DNA of 45,331 bases from an uncultured Lachnospiraceae bacterium (GTDB lineage Bacteria > Bacillota > Clostridia > Lachnospirales > Lachnospiraceae), in contig CAMWMS010000002.1 of assembly GCA_947175435.1 (NCBI GenBank), positions 1 to 45,331 of the forward strand, written 5' to 3'. A program made the position numbers and the translations under genes. The notes beneath the pieces were generated by a model that made no database searches, had not been told where the DNA came from, and was given only the letters and a program-made list of their open reading frames with translations. This document shows positions 1-9,375 of this stretch, in pieces. Numbering within the stretch: the stretch's first letter is position 1; each line of letters begins with the position of its first letter.

Positions 1-2
1 AT

Positions 3-2348
3 AAATGGCGGGTACAGCTTACTATTTGTCTGCACTGGTTTAATCCCTTTGCTTACCTGATGGGACGCGAGATCAATCGGACTTGCGAACTCTCCTGTGA
101 TGAGAGAGTTATTTCGACACTTTCCGATAAATCGCGCAAATCTTACGGTGAAACATTGTTAAATGCCATTGGCACAGGCGGTTCCTATCAGAACACGCTG
201 GCTTCCGTTACCCTAAACGAAAGCAAAGAATTATTGAAAGGACGGTTGGAGGCAATCATGAAATACAAGAAAATTCCCAAAGCGGTACAAACTGTTGCCG
301 TATTTATTACCGGTATATTAGTCGGCGGTGCAGCGGTTCTTGGCGCATACGCGGCACCTACCGCAAAATCATCGTCTGACCGCATAACGCTAACCGACAC
401 TACAATCTCATCCGATGGCGAAACAACGAGCGCTTCCGACAGCCAAACATCCGCTGATACCGGAAATACCGCGGCACAGAATTCCAATGCCATTAGTCAT
501 ACACAAGATTACATCATCGAATATGAAGACGGAACCTTCTATATTCTTACTGGAGGCGCCACCGAAGCGGACAAACCGAGTTCCGTCGTTACGAATGGTT
601 ATAGCTGCCTTGTTCTCGTCCGCAAAGACGAGTACCACTCGTTTGGCTCATGGCGAGATCGCGAGATGCAGAACCTTGTCCGCCATATCACGCCCCAGTG
701 CCAGACTTCACTGGGAAACGGCAGGATGACGCAGGAAGATATGGATATCGTAATTGCTGCCGCCACGGAAATTCAAGAAGCTTACCGTTCCGGAGCCGAT
801 ATTCTGGAAACCTACCGCCCTGGTGACAATGATTCTGTAACCGATGATTCCGGAACCGGTAACTCCGTAACTCTGTACAACTACACACAGGCAGCATACT
901 ACCAAGCTCCTTATATCATCGAGATCGGTTATAACCTGACCGAAAAAGCGCAGAGCAAATACAGCGGTACACTGATCACCCTGTCTGACCAGAGCACAAT
1001 GCCTGTCTTCTTCAGTGCAAAATCCGAAAAATATATATCAGATGCAACGGCAATGTCAGCAGTCACCGCACTGATTGAACGAATGGCTCCAAACGCGGCG
1101 AAATCTGCGTCCCGCCCGTTAGAGTATCCCATCATTGTCAGCATGGAATATGTAGGTGAGACCAATATGGATTCGTTGGCAGAAAAATATTATGAGGAAG
1201 AAATGCTCACATATTTCGGAGCTATTTTCTTAGAATTAGATACAAAAGCACAGCAGAGCTACCTTGACCGCATGTTTGAGGATGGAAACATCTCATTCTT
1301 TGCATGCTGTATAGGCATGTTCGAACGTACAGATATGTCGGATACACAGAGAGAAAAGAATATCGTAGAGCATTATACCCTCAAGGCATATGAGGAAGGC
1401 AAAGTTAACTTCTTCGCCGTTTTATCCGGAGAACTGGATGAAGAATCAAAGAAAAACTGGCTTGAAAGATGTAAAAAAGACGGCAGAGCCGACTACTACT
1501 ACATCTTGTCTGATGAAGATGAGGATATATTCGATGATACCGACTTTATGGATGATACTGACTATTTTGACGAGTGGAATGAACTTGAAGACGCTTTTTC
1601 GTCCTATCAAGATTTAAATGATTACCTGGAAGAAATGGGACTTCTGGACGAATACAACCAAAACGACATTATCACTATCAAAGATGCTTACTATTACCAT
1701 AATGCCCGTGTCCGCCTTCTGGTGGATGTAAGATCAGACGGCTCTTTCGAGAATTTTAACTATAACGAACGCGGGACTGTTGATCTGCGGCTTGTTCGTG
1801 ATAAAAATAATGATATTGTCCGTGTAGAATATCTGAGTACCGAGGAGGCCGCCGAAATAATCCAAGACATCAACGACGGCTCTATCCCTGATGACGACGA
1901 CTATTTCCTTTCCTCCTCTGCCCCGAATATTCTGGATTTAACCCGCATCACTAAGCAGGACGTATCAACCGCTCTCCAGAATGTACTGGATTCCTGCGAC
2001 TCGGGCAAATGGTATATGATTACGGAAAATGACTGCCAATATATCTACTACAACGGATTACCACACACATACGCTTATGAACCCTATATCGACGGCAGCG
2101 AAACAGGTGATCTGATAACCGTTGCGATCACGGACATCAATATGGATTCCCGACATCTGCACCACAGGGAAGCAGTCAGCGATTATGTATTGTTGCTATT
2201 CTCATACGCTCCGGGTGCTACGGACAAGGATTATAATCTGACGCTCACATACAACCAGGCACCCGTAACCTATGACACAATATCCGTAGCCTCGGGAACT
2301 GCTCGCTCTATCACAGATCTATACCCCGACACTCCACAGTCTCCATAG
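3..2348 (+). CDS. M56 (BlaR1/MecR1-like) membrane peptidase/sensor, 5' end cut by window
   Basis: The reading frame is open to the window edge, so the N-terminus with its membrane helices and HExxH zinc site lies outside. What remains begins with the family's hallmark block (HWFNPFAYLMGREI, then CELSCDE, nt 33-125), which in BlaR1/MecR1 follows the zinc site. A single membrane helix (about nt 282-355) leads to about 660 residues predicted to be outside the cell, far larger than a penicillin-sensor domain and without a visible SxxK transpeptidase fold. A stretch at about nt 1206-1500 repeats a loose unit (YFGAIF.., SFFACC.., NFFAVL..), followed by a very acidic Asp/Glu segment. By family knowledge, M56 proteins cleave a BlaI-type repressor when their outer part is triggered; a BlaI gene would be expected to the left. 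Ligand unknown. Family assignment firm, function inferred. Confidence 0.8.
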   Translation, partial: KWRVQLTICLHWFNPFAYLMGREINRTCELSCDERVISTLSDKSRKSYGETLLNAIGTGGSYQNTLASVTLNESKELLKGRLEAIMKYKKIPKAVQTVAVFITGILVGGAAVLGAYAAPTAKSSSDRITLTDTTISSDGETTSASDSQTSADTGNTAAQNSNAISHTQDYIIEYEDGTFYILTGGATEADKPSSVVTNGYSCLVLVRKDEYHSFGSWRDREMQNLVRHITPQCQTSLGNGRMTQEDMDIVIAAATEIQEAYRSGADILETYRPGDNDSVTDDSGTGNSVTLYNYTQAAYYQAPYIIEIGYNLTEKAQSKYSGTLITLSDQSTMPVFFSAKSEKYISDATAMSAVTALIERMAPNAAKSASRPLEYPIIVSMEYVGETNMDSLAEKYYEEEMLTYFGAIFLELDTKAQQSYLDRMFEDGNISFFACCIGMFERTDMSDTQREKNIVEHYTLKAYEEGKVNFFAVLSGELDEESKKNWLERCKKDGRADYYYILSDEDEDIFDDTDFMDDTDYFDEWNELEDAFSSYQDLNDYLEEMGLLDEYNQNDIITIKDAYYYHNARVRLLVDVRSDGSFENFNYNERGTVDLRLVRDKNNDIVRVEYLSTEEAAEIIQDINDGSIPDDDDYFLSSSAPNILDLTRITKQDVSTALQNVLDSCDSGKWYMITENDCQYIYYNGLPHTYAYEPYIDGSETGDLITVAITDINMDSRHLHHREAVSDYVLLLFSYAPGATDKDYNLTLTYNQAPVTYDTISVASGTARSITDLYPDTPQSP

Positions 2349-2464
2349 CCTAATAACTCTGCCTGATAAAATACACTTTCTCGCACGCACTGAAATTTAC
2401 ATAGTGTATTCGAAATACCGTTTATGATATTTTCTAAAAAAAATATTTTTCTTTAATAAATCCA

Positions 2465-2493
2465 TAGACATTACCTTTCAATTGTGATACACT
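2465..2493 (+). promoter_or_regulatory. Putative sigma-A promoter of small coiled-coil gene
   Basis: TAGACA (2465-2470), a 17-nt spacer and TACACT (2488-2493) precede the AGGAGG ribosome site at 2502-2507. The preceding 100 bases are AT-rich with an A-run/T-run (about 2439-2455) and hold no gene. Confidence 0.45.
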
Positions 2494-2516
2494 CATTTCA
2501 CAGGAGGATTCAACTT

Positions 2517-2771
2517 ATGGATAAGGAAACAAGAGAAATGTTTAATGCTATTTTAGAAGAAATGGGTCGAATGGAAGACAGAATCAATAAACGAATGGAC
2601 AATCGTTTCGACGGCGTAAATAGCCGCTTCGACAAAATAGAAGCCCGCTTAGAAATCATGCAGCATGAGATCAATGCTTGTAAATTAGATCATGAAACCA
2701 TCAGCCTGCTGATTAAGAAAATAGACCAGCATGACCAGCGCATCGAGGAGCTTGAGAAAAAGACCGCATAA
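2517..2771 (+). CDS. Small coiled-coil protein (84 aa)
   Basis: A highly charged 84-residue protein (MDKETREMFNAILEEMGRM...) with heptad-like repeats including RxDNRFDGVNSRFDKIEARL, predicted to form one long coiled coil; no membrane or signal segment. The start at 2517 is chosen over an in-frame GTG at 2484 because an excellent AGGAGG (2502-2507) sits 9 nt upstream and would lie inside the longer version. Such short proteins with repeated RFD-type motifs are common and usually uncharacterised in Firmicutes. It has its own likely promoter, so it is probably not part of the M56 gene's transcript. Function unknown. Confidence 0.6.
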   Translation: MDKETREMFNAILEEMGRMEDRINKRMDNRFDGVNSRFDKIEARLEIMQHEINACKLDHETISLLIKKIDQHDQRIEELEKKTA

Positions 2772-2856
2772 ATCTGCTGCATACTAATCTTTAGCACCCC
2801 TATAATTTCCATGCATAAAATAGAGTAAAACCACATAGGATTATAGGTTACAGATT

Positions 2857-3786
2857 ATGTACTATGCACTGCTTATCTTATTATTACTCGTTCTATTCTG
2901 TATGATCTTCTCATGGTACCGCAGAAGGAAGATCATCTGCCGTATCAAATGTATGGATAAATGTCAGAAATGTTCCCTGTTAGAACAACTTGCCGAACCT
3001 TTCGGTTACGCCTATCACTGCCGCTGCGGCTTCTTCTCTTCCACGCTTGATGCATGGCAGAAAACGGCCGGTTACACATGGCTTTATGACTATATGGCAC
3101 CTCGCTTCCAGATGGTCTTCGACGCTCTGCCGATCTATTTCGACTATCGCGGCAGAACATGGTTGATCGAACTCTGGAAAGGGCAATACGGCATCAATAC
3201 CGGTGCAGAAATCGGGATCTACCACGCCGACCGGATTCTCTCTGCGGAAGAATACAAGACGGCTCTCTTTGCCGCCATCGAAGACGATGAAATGCTTCCA
3301 TGCACGCTGTGTCTGTGCCGCAACGACACGGACTGTCTCAAACTTTCCGAAAGACATTGGTGGCTCACGATATTCGAGCCCGGACTTTTCTCAAACCCTT
3401 CCGAACTGTGTCTGCACGCTTCCATCTGTTTTCCCGATTCGGAAATGTGTGACGCTTTCTATGAAGGATTATCCCGCGCAGGCTATGACATGAAACAGCT
3501 CGACATTCAAGGGCTCTGCTGCTCATTCGTCTTTCGATTCTCCGACTCTGAAGACTTCAATCTGTTGACACGCTTCCACCGTCGGCTTTCCCAATGTGTA
3601 AACCGCATGTGCTGCAAATTGTACGCATACGTCACCAGACCCTTTATCCGCACTGAAGACCGCATTCTTTTCCTTTACTACTATCTTCCCGCGGCATTCA
3701 GAAGACTATTCCGCATACGCAGATTCCACAGACGCTGTCACAAAAAATACGGCTGTCGGCCTCCGAAGAGAAAGGAAAAACCATGA
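2857..3786 (+). CDS. DUF4474 domain protein, membrane-anchored
   Basis: A 309-residue protein with one N-terminal membrane helix (residues about 3-20) followed by basic residues and a Cys-rich stretch (C23, C32, C36, C39, C55, C57). Residues 63-123 carry the pattern I recognise as DUF4474: LDAWQK, LYDYMAP, a PIYFDY strand, then LIELWKGQYG and TGAEIGIY. No catalytic function is established for this family. The C-terminal end is strongly basic (RRFHRRCHKKYGCRPPKRK). Its stop overlaps the next gene's start (ATGA, 3783-3786), which indicates translational coupling with the phosphoesterase. The ribosome site is weak (AGGTTACAG before ATG). Family recognition is from memory of the motif, not a search. 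Confidence 0.68.
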   Translation: MYYALLILLLLVLFCMIFSWYRRRKIICRIKCMDKCQKCSLLEQLAEPFGYAYHCRCGFFSSTLDAWQKTAGYTWLYDYMAPRFQMVFDALPIYFDYRGRTWLIELWKGQYGINTGAEIGIYHADRILSAEEYKTALFAAIEDDEMLPCTLCLCRNDTDCLKLSERHWWLTIFEPGLFSNPSELCLHASICFPDSEMCDAFYEGLSRAGYDMKQLDIQGLCCSFVFRFSDSEDFNLLTRFHRRLSQCVNRMCCKLYAYVTRPFIRTEDRILFLYYYLPAAFRRLFRIRRFHRRCHKKYGCRPPKRKEKP

Positions 3787-4601
3787 GTGCCGGGGATCGT
3801 CTGAACCGAGCCTTTGCACAGGCCCCTGTACTTCCGCTGAATTACTGCTCGAAATATGTCCTTGTCAGCGACTGCCACAGGGGCGTGGGCACCGCTTCGG
3901 ATAACTTCCTGAAGAATCAGCACCTGTACTTTGCGGCCATGGATCATTATTATCGAAACGGCTTTACCTATATTGAATTGGGCGACGGGGAAGAATTATG
4001 GGAAAACAGGAAACTGCAAAACATCACCGAGATTCACAGCGATGTATACGACATGTTCGCCATGTTTGAGCAAAGGAATCGTCTGTACCTGATCTACGGC
4101 AATCACGATATCGTCAAAAGAAAATGTCCCGGCTACTATGAAGGCATCATTCTTCATTCACAGTCCGCGCCTGAGAAATCGCTGTACCTGACCCACGGTC
4201 ATCAGGCAAGTCTGCTTAATTCCACACTCTGGCCTCTGGCCCGTTTCCTGGTAAGATACTTCTGGAATCCACTGGAAAATCTCGGCATTTTAGACCCTAC
4301 CAGTGCAGCGAAAAACTACGAAGTAAAAGAAAAATACGAAGAAATTCTACGCAGTTGGGCCGAAGAAAACGGGCATATCTTAATCACGGGGCATACCCAT
4401 CGCCCCGTACTGCCCACCGAACCCGCCTATTATTATAACACCGGCAGTTGTGTTCATCCCCGCTGCATCACTTGCATTGAGATCGCCCGCGGCGAACTGA
4501 CACTGGTCAAATGGAGCATGCAGGCACGCATGGACAGTGTACTGTATGTGGCGCGGGAAGTCATATCCGGACCCGTTACGCTGTTAAACAGCCGTTCCTA
4601 G
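3783..4601 (+). CDS. Calcineurin-like metallophosphoesterase
   Basis: All five metal-binding motifs of the calcineurin-like superfamily are present in order: SDCHRG (D30, H32), GDGEELWE (D68), GNHD (N107, H108), THGHQ (H138) and GHTH (H204, H206). These bind two metal ions and hydrolyse phosphate esters. At 272 residues, with no signal peptide or membrane segment, it is cytoplasmic and about the normal size. The GDGEELWE variant recalls UDP-2,3-diacylglucosamine hydrolase-like members, but a Gram-positive would have no lipid A substrate, so the substrate is unknown. The start overlaps the stop of the DUF4474 gene by 4 nt, so the two are almost certainly made together; a shared envelope task is an inference. 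Confidence 0.85.
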   Translation: MSAGDRLNRAFAQAPVLPLNYCSKYVLVSDCHRGVGTASDNFLKNQHLYFAAMDHYYRNGFTYIELGDGEELWENRKLQNITEIHSDVYDMFAMFEQRNRLYLIYGNHDIVKRKCPGYYEGIILHSQSAPEKSLYLTHGHQASLLNSTLWPLARFLVRYFWNPLENLGILDPTSAAKNYEVKEKYEEILRSWAEENGHILITGHTHRPVLPTEPAYYYNTGSCVHPRCITCIEIARGELTLVKWSMQARMDSVLYVAREVISGPVTLLNSRS

Positions 4602-4655
4602 TTTTCTGTGCGCCCGACCTCCTGCCGGCGACCCACGCATACTGCGATGTCCTCA

Positions 4656-4684
4656 CTGACAATTTCCACAGTTCCACATATACT
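4656..4684 (+). promoter_or_regulatory. Putative sigma-A promoter before the amidotransferase-like gene
   Basis: CTGACA (4656-4661), 17-nt spacer, TATACT (4679-4684), about 30 nt ahead of the start codon at 4716. This suggests the amidotransferase-like gene is transcribed separately from the phosphoesterase gene. Confidence 0.5.
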
Positions 4685-4715
4685 ATAGTAATATTGCCGT
4701 CATGAGGAACATCCT

Positions 4716-5360
4716 ATGCCATCTACCGCTATCGCAATTGTCGGGCGCGCCGACGCCACACACAACTATGAAACTGCTCTCCATCATCTGGAGATTCCTT
4801 ATATCACCACGCTGTCTGTGGAGGAAGCGGCCCTTGCCAGTCATCTGCTGCTGCCCGGCGGCGGTGACATCACCCCCGCCTTCTTCGGGCAGAGCAACCA
4901 CGGTTCCTATAATATTGATACAGAACTGGATATCATACAGCTGCAGGCGCTCAGCTTTTTTATGAAACAAAAAAAGCCCATACTGGGCATATGCAAAGGG
5001 ATGCAGCTAATCAACGTACAGCTCGGTGGAACGATCATACAGGATGTCGACACTGCAGATATGCACAAGTGGATCGGTAAGGATCAATACCACTATGTCT
5101 ATCACAGCGGACTGAACCGCATGGATTTCTTCTATCAGCTATACGGCACAAGTACGCTGGTCAATTCCGCCCATCATCAGGCCGTGGACCGGCTGGGCGG
5201 CGGGCTTACTGCCGTATGCCGCTCCGGCGACAATATAATCGAGGGAATCATGCACACAAATCTGCCCGTCATGGCCGTCCAGTGGCATCCCGAACGCATG
5301 ACGGAGACCGGCGGCGAACATCTCTTACGATACTTCGCCGCACAGCAGCCTATTTCGTAA
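4716..5360 (+). CDS. Class I glutamine amidotransferase-like (peptidase C26) hydrolase
   Basis: The 214-residue protein has the C26/PuuD-type layout: LLLPGGGDITP (45-54), the nucleophile elbow GICKGMQ with Cys93, HHQAVD (153-158) and the catalytic pair in QWHPER (His191, Glu193). The PGGGDI and WHPE motifs match gamma-glutamyl-gamma-aminobutyrate hydrolases and related enzymes that cleave gamma-glutamyl bonds; the exact substrate cannot be read from sequence. It is somewhat shorter than most PuuD proteins. No synthetase partner is adjacent, so it probably acts as a stand-alone hydrolase. It converges on the DUF2974 gene with the ends overlapping by 11 bp. Confidence 0.85.
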   Translation: MPSTAIAIVGRADATHNYETALHHLEIPYITTLSVEEAALASHLLLPGGGDITPAFFGQSNHGSYNIDTELDIIQLQALSFFMKQKKPILGICKGMQLINVQLGGTIIQDVDTADMHKWIGKDQYHYVYHSGLNRMDFFYQLYGTSTLVNSAHHQAVDRLGGGLTAVCRSGDNIIEGIMHTNLPVMAVQWHPERMTETGGEHLLRYFAAQQPIS

Positions 5361-6513
5361 ACATCTGCTCCAACTGTAACATCCCCTCATCGAATCTCTC
5401 TCTTTGCAGTTCAGTCCTGCTCTTTACCCGTTCTTTGGCATTCAGCGAGACAATGTCAAAGAGAGACTTCATGATTCGGATCATTATCTTGCCGGTTTCC
5501 GGATCGATCTCCTTAAGCGCCGCACTGATCTTTTGTATGCTTTGAAACCAGTTAGCGGTAAAGTCGATCAGATTATCGGTCTCGGAAGCAAGTATGATCT
5601 TATAGAAAGTATCTACAAAGGTGTGCATCTGCTCCTGATCCAGTGATAGAATCCACTGGTTTAACGCCTCATCCATGAACCTGCGCCCCTCGTATAATTC
5701 CTCGACGATCCGGAAGTGATCGCCATCCACCAGCCATGTATAAGGATTATGCTGTGCCAGCCCGATAGTTTTGCTTTCCACTACCCGGTAAGCGCCGTCC
5801 GTATACAGAAGCATTCCCACTAAAGAAGAACGCGGTATCGTCTTATGGATTCTGTCTTCGATCTCACCGTAAGCGCTCTGCTCCTTCACTTCCGGCCGGA
5901 ATCCCGGTCCGTCATGGTCGAAGATCGCAAAGATGCGCTGCCGCACCTCTCCTCGGCAGTTCATGCAGGCGTAAGTAGCCAGATTGCCGCCCTTAGAGTG
6001 TCCGCCCACATAGAAATCCCCTTGTATCCTGCGTGCCACACGTTCCAGATATTCCACACTCATGTACTGTCCACGCACCGGCTCCGAAAAGGCAAGATTC
6101 ATATCCTCTTTCCATCCCACGATGTTCTCGTCGGTTCCGCGGTATGCCACATAGCTTATGCCGTTCGGCAGAAGAAATGTCACCGCCGAAAACTGTGTCT
6201 CCGTCTCAAGGTCAATATAGTTTACATAACTTCCAACTTTCAGACCGCCGAAACGTCTGCCATGGTACATTGCCTGAAAAAGCGCCGTGTTCTCCTTCCG
6301 ATAGCGTTCATCGCTGTACAAGCTGTCATACTTCTCATGTTCAGCAATCTCACGCAGACTCACCATTGCCTGTTCCTCATCGGTACCGGGCGCCACCTCG
6401 TCGAATTTCAGATAAGCAAACTGACTGAGCACCAGACTGTCCACTTCGCTAAGAGGCTTCTCCTGCAAAGTATAATCACCGTATTCTTTCAGATAATCCA
6501 ATATCGTCCCCAT
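5350..6513 (-). CDS. DUF2974 (Mbeg1-like) alpha/beta-hydrolase
   Basis: The 387-residue cytoplasmic protein carries the family's start (MGTILDYLKEYG), the lipase-3-like YVAYRGTDENIVGWKED segment (121-137) and the nucleophile elbow GGHSKGGNLA (Ser173). FDHDGPGF follows, typical of DUF2974. These resemble lipases but substrates are not known. I chose ATG at 6513, with AGGAG (6525-6529) 11 nt upstream; the in-frame GTG codons at 6525 and 6522 overlap or abut that site. It lies 21 bp downstream of the nucleoid-associated protein gene and is probably cotranscribed with it. Confidence 0.8.
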   Translation of the reverse strand: MGTILDYLKEYGDYTLQEKPLSEVDSLVLSQFAYLKFDEVAPGTDEEQAMVSLREIAEHEKYDSLYSDERYRKENTALFQAMYHGRRFGGLKVGSYVNYIDLETETQFSAVTFLLPNGISYVAYRGTDENIVGWKEDMNLAFSEPVRGQYMSVEYLERVARRIQGDFYVGGHSKGGNLATYACMNCRGEVRQRIFAIFDHDGPGFRPEVKEQSAYGEIEDRIHKTIPRSSLVGMLLYTDGAYRVVESKTIGLAQHNPYTWLVDGDHFRIVEELYEGRRFMDEALNQWILSLDQEQMHTFVDTFYKIILASETDNLIDFTANWFQSIQKISAALKEIDPETGKIMIRIMKSLFDIVSLNAKERVKSRTELQRERFDEGMLQLEQMFTK

Positions 6514-6534
6514 ACCCTTCACCACTCCTGCTTT

Positions 6535-7560
6535 CTACAGCTTCGCTTCCAGATGTTCGATATTCTTGATCAGCACCGAGATCGTTCCGTCGGGATTCGT
6601 GATGAACTCCACGCTCCTCGGATTCTTATACTGTTCCATCGGTATCTTAATCTCGATCCCCGTATCCGTGTACAAATGCTGGCTCTGATACTTGCGCACC
6701 GTATTTTCACTCTGGGGCTGAATCTCTTCCTTCACCATATCATACTTTTCCATTTTATCCTGAAAAGCCACTTTTAATTCCGGCTGTTCCTCGAAGATAC
6801 GCTCCGCCAATTCCTCAACCACGAAACCGCCCTTCTCCTCGATCTCCTCCTGTATGATGCTCTTGGCACGCATCTGCTTCTCGAACCGCTCCGTCTCGTC
6901 GTATCCTTCCTTCTGTACACTCTCCACGGCACGGCTCACTATGGACAGTTTGGATTTATGCGACAGATGCGCGCTGCACTTTAAGAAGAGAAAAGAGAAA
7001 TAATTGGTCTTCTCTCCGTTCACCTCATACTTTTTCTCGATCACCCACAATGTCAGATCCTGCAGTCTTATGATCGCCGCTTCCGTCAACCGCTGGGACT
7101 CCGACGGAAGAATCGACTTATGCCGGATGATCTCATTGCTGTTGCCCTCTCCGTCCTCTGTCGCCATCGTGCGGTGCGTGTAGAGGGACTTATAATTCAT
7201 CTTAAGAAGAGCCAGATACTCGTCCTCCCCCTCCTTAAAACGCACCACCATCAGATCCGCCGCCGGAATATCAATATTGCTGTTCATGATCTCATAGAGC
7301 TGCGTGGCAATATCCTTGCTGACCGACACAAAATCTTCGTCCGCATAGGCGTTCAGCAGATGGTATACCTCCGATTCCTCTTTATAAAAACGACACTCCT
7401 TCGCATCGTCTCCGGAGCTGATCCGTGCGATATGTTCTTTCAGAAACTCCGCCACTTCAGAGCCGTATTCCAGTTCCGTATCCGACAACACCGGCATGCC
7501 GATGGTAGAATCCAGAATATGCACGATCACATTCTTAATTCTGATCTCTTCTTTATTCAT
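6535..7560 (-). CDS. Nucleoid-associated protein (NA37 / YejK-like)
   Basis: The 341-residue soluble protein looks like the 37-kDa nucleoid-associated family: an N-terminal half with VIVHILDSTIGMPVLSD and AADLMVVRFKEGEDEYLALLKMNY, a middle part (ESQRLTEAAII, YFSFLFLKCSAHLSHKSK) and a C-terminal region that ends in a beta-rich VEFITNPDGTISVLIKNI. In E. coli, YejK/NdpA binds the nucleoid; the role in Firmicutes is not well defined. Family members also turn up beside defence or mobile genes, but here the neighbours are housekeeping-like. The start has GGAGAAG upstream. It is probably an operon with the small gene upstream and the hydrolase downstream. Confidence 0.78.
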   Translation of the reverse strand: MNKEEIRIKNVIVHILDSTIGMPVLSDTELEYGSEVAEFLKEHIARISSGDDAKECRFYKEESEVYHLLNAYADEDFVSVSKDIATQLYEIMNSNIDIPAADLMVVRFKEGEDEYLALLKMNYKSLYTHRTMATEDGEGNSNEIIRHKSILPSESQRLTEAAIIRLQDLTLWVIEKKYEVNGEKTNYFSFLFLKCSAHLSHKSKLSIVSRAVESVQKEGYDETERFEKQMRAKSIIQEEIEEKGGFVVEELAERIFEEQPELKVAFQDKMEKYDMVKEEIQPQSENTVRKYQSQHLYTDTGIEIKIPMEQYKNPRSVEFITNPDGTISVLIKNIEHLEAKL

Positions 7561-7580
7561 CTTATGTACTTCTCCCGTTC

Positions 7581-7955
7581 TTATTTATATTTCTCAGGAT
7601 AATCCGTCCCTGTCTCGGTCTGCAACAGATTCACATACCGCTCCGGATCATGCTCCATCTTAAGCATGGTATGAAACGCCATCAGTAACATCTTATCCCC
7701 ATTGTTCTTCATGTCATCTCTGCCCCGATCCATCTGCGCCTTGAAGTGATCCATCTGCCAGACCATCAGGTCCACTACACTGTACCCCTCTATCTTATAC
7801 TCACATAAGAAATCCTGATGTTCCAGATAATATGTAAATTCCCGAAAGACCCCTTCCGACTGTGTCAGCATCTGCCAGAATTCCTGCAGAAACTCTTCTC
7901 CTTCACCTGCATAATGACACAGTGCACGTGCCCATTCATATGCTCTCTCTTCCAT
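7581..7955 (-). CDS. Small acidic conserved hypothetical protein (124 aa)
   Basis: I do not recognise a named family. The protein is acidic, soluble, mostly helical and rich in aromatic and Met residues (EEFLQEFWQMLTQSEGV, MVWQMDHFKAQMDRGRDDMK). GGAGGG lies 6 nt before the ATG at 7955. It is first in a three-gene leftward group with the nucleoid-associated protein and the DUF2974 hydrolase (20- and 21-bp gaps), so it may be a partner of the former. Real gene likely from the ribosome site and tight packing; function unknown. Confidence 0.65.
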   Translation of the reverse strand: MEERAYEWARALCHYAGEGEEFLQEFWQMLTQSEGVFREFTYYLEHQDFLCEYKIEGYSVVDLMVWQMDHFKAQMDRGRDDMKNNGDKMLLMAFHTMLKMEHDPERYVNLLQTETGTDYPEKYK

Positions 7956-8079
7956 AGTGACCCTCCATGCCGAAACCTCCGATCGTCCCGCTTCTTATCC
8001 ATCTTACCACATTTTAGTTCTTTTTACCGCCCCATATTTATATACTGAAAATATAATCGAGCGGAAAGCGATACCGTCT

Positions 8080-9375
8080 ATGTCAATACTGGAGCGACTC
8101 AATGACCTGATCTGGGGATTTCCCCTGCTTGCGCTGCTGTTAGGCACGCACATCTATTTTACCGTAAAGCTGCATTTCCCGCAGCGCAATCTCTTCTATG
8201 CCCTGAAGCTCTCTCTGGGCAAGGCCGACAATACTGAGCAGAACCTGTCACCCTTCTCCGCTCTCGCCACCACACTGGCAGCTACGCTGGGCACCGGCAA
8301 TATCATCGGCGTCTCCACCGCCGTAGCTCTGGGCGGCCCGGGTGCCATCTTCTGGTGCTGGATCACCGGTATTCTGGGCATGGCTACCGCATACAGCGAA
8401 TGTTACTTAAGCGTCCTGTTTCGCAGCCGCCGTGATGACGGCTCCTACGTCGGCGGTCCAATGTACGTGTTGAAAAACGGTTTACATAACAATAAACTTG
8501 GCAGTCTGTATGCCTTCTGCACACTGCTTGCCGCTTTCGGTGTCGGCTGTACCACACAGGCTAATTCCGTCACACAGGCGGCCTCCGCTTCCTTCGGTCT
8601 GTCGCCCCATCTGGTAGGCATCGTTCTGGCCCTTCTCACCGCGGCGGTCATTCTGGGCGGTGTCCGCAGTATTGCCAATCTGTGTGAACGCACGGTTCCG
8701 GCCATCAGCTTCGTCTATCTGTTGGGTTGCATACTGCTGCTGATCCTCTATCGAAGCGTACTGCTCGATACCTGTGTACTGATTCTGAAAAGCGCCTTCG
8801 GCTTCCGCTCCATGGCCGGCGGCATGGCAGGCGCAGCCCTGCAGCACGCCGTACGTTACGGCATCGCCAGAGGCCTCTTCACCAATGAAGCGGGAATCGG
8901 AACTTCCGCCATCGCCGCAGCAGCATCCCATGTCAAGGATCCCCGCATACAGGCGTATGTATCCATGACTGCCGTATTCTGGGATACCGTGGTCATGTGT
9001 CTGATCACCGGCCTGGTTATCGTCGCCAACATGCTCTACGATCCTGCCTCCGTCACAGGAGCCGCCGAAACAGGACTGACTGCGGCAGCTTTTGCGCATC
9101 TGCCCTATGTCGGAAATGCTTTCCTGACGATCTCGCTCGCCGCCTTCGCTGTCACCACGTTGATCGGCTGGTCATATTTCGGAGAAAAAGCAACGGAATA
9201 CCTTATGGGTAAAAAAGGTATCCCGCTCTATAAGCTCGCTTATACTATAATGATCTATCTCGGCGCCATCATCCCGATGCGTCTCGTCTGGGAGAGCACG
9301 GATCTGATCAACGCCTTAATGGTACTGCCCAATGTGCTGGCACTCTACTGCCTGCAAAAACATATCAGATCTTAA
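8080..9375 (+). CDS. Sodium:alanine/glycine symporter (AgcS/AlsT family)
   Basis: The 431-residue polytopic membrane protein follows the AGCS pattern: [17 protein letters not shown] near the N-terminus, then [30 protein letters not shown], and [18 protein letters not shown] in the middle, all hallmarks of Na+-coupled alanine/glycine import. The ATG at 8080 ([13 protein letters not shown]) is preferred because family members start there; upstream in-frame codons to 7957 would add 41 residues unlike the family and overlap the neighbouring divergent gene's start. The ribosome site is modest (GGAAAG at 8063). Its end overlaps the convergent MCP gene by 11 bp. Confidence 0.9.
   Translation: MSILERLNDLIWGFPLLALLLGTHIYFTVKLHFPQRNLFYALKLSLGKADNTEQNLSPFSALATTLAATLGTGNIIGVSTAVALGGPGAIFWCWITGILGMATAYSECYLSVLFRSRRDDGSYVGGPMYVLKNGLHNNKLGSLYAFCTLLAAFGVGCTTQANSVTQAASASFGLSPHLVGIVLALLTAAVILGGVRSIANLCERTVPAISFVYLLGCILLLILYRSVLLDTCVLILKSAFGFRSMAGGMAGAALQHAVRYGIARGLFTNEAGIGTSAIAAAASHVKDPRIQAYVSMTAVFWDTVVMCLITGLVIVANMLYDPASVTGAAETGLTAAAFAHLPYVGNAFLTISLAAFAVTTLIGWSYFGEKATEYLMGKKGIPLYKLAYTIMIYLGAIIPMRLVWESTDLINALMVLPNVLALYCLQKHIRS

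Noticed and set aside
5845-6777. 310-codon forward open frame across the DUF2974 and nucleoid-associated protein genes
   Set aside because: It is the antisense of two well-supported genes, with low-complexity His/Leu-rich translation and no ribosome site.
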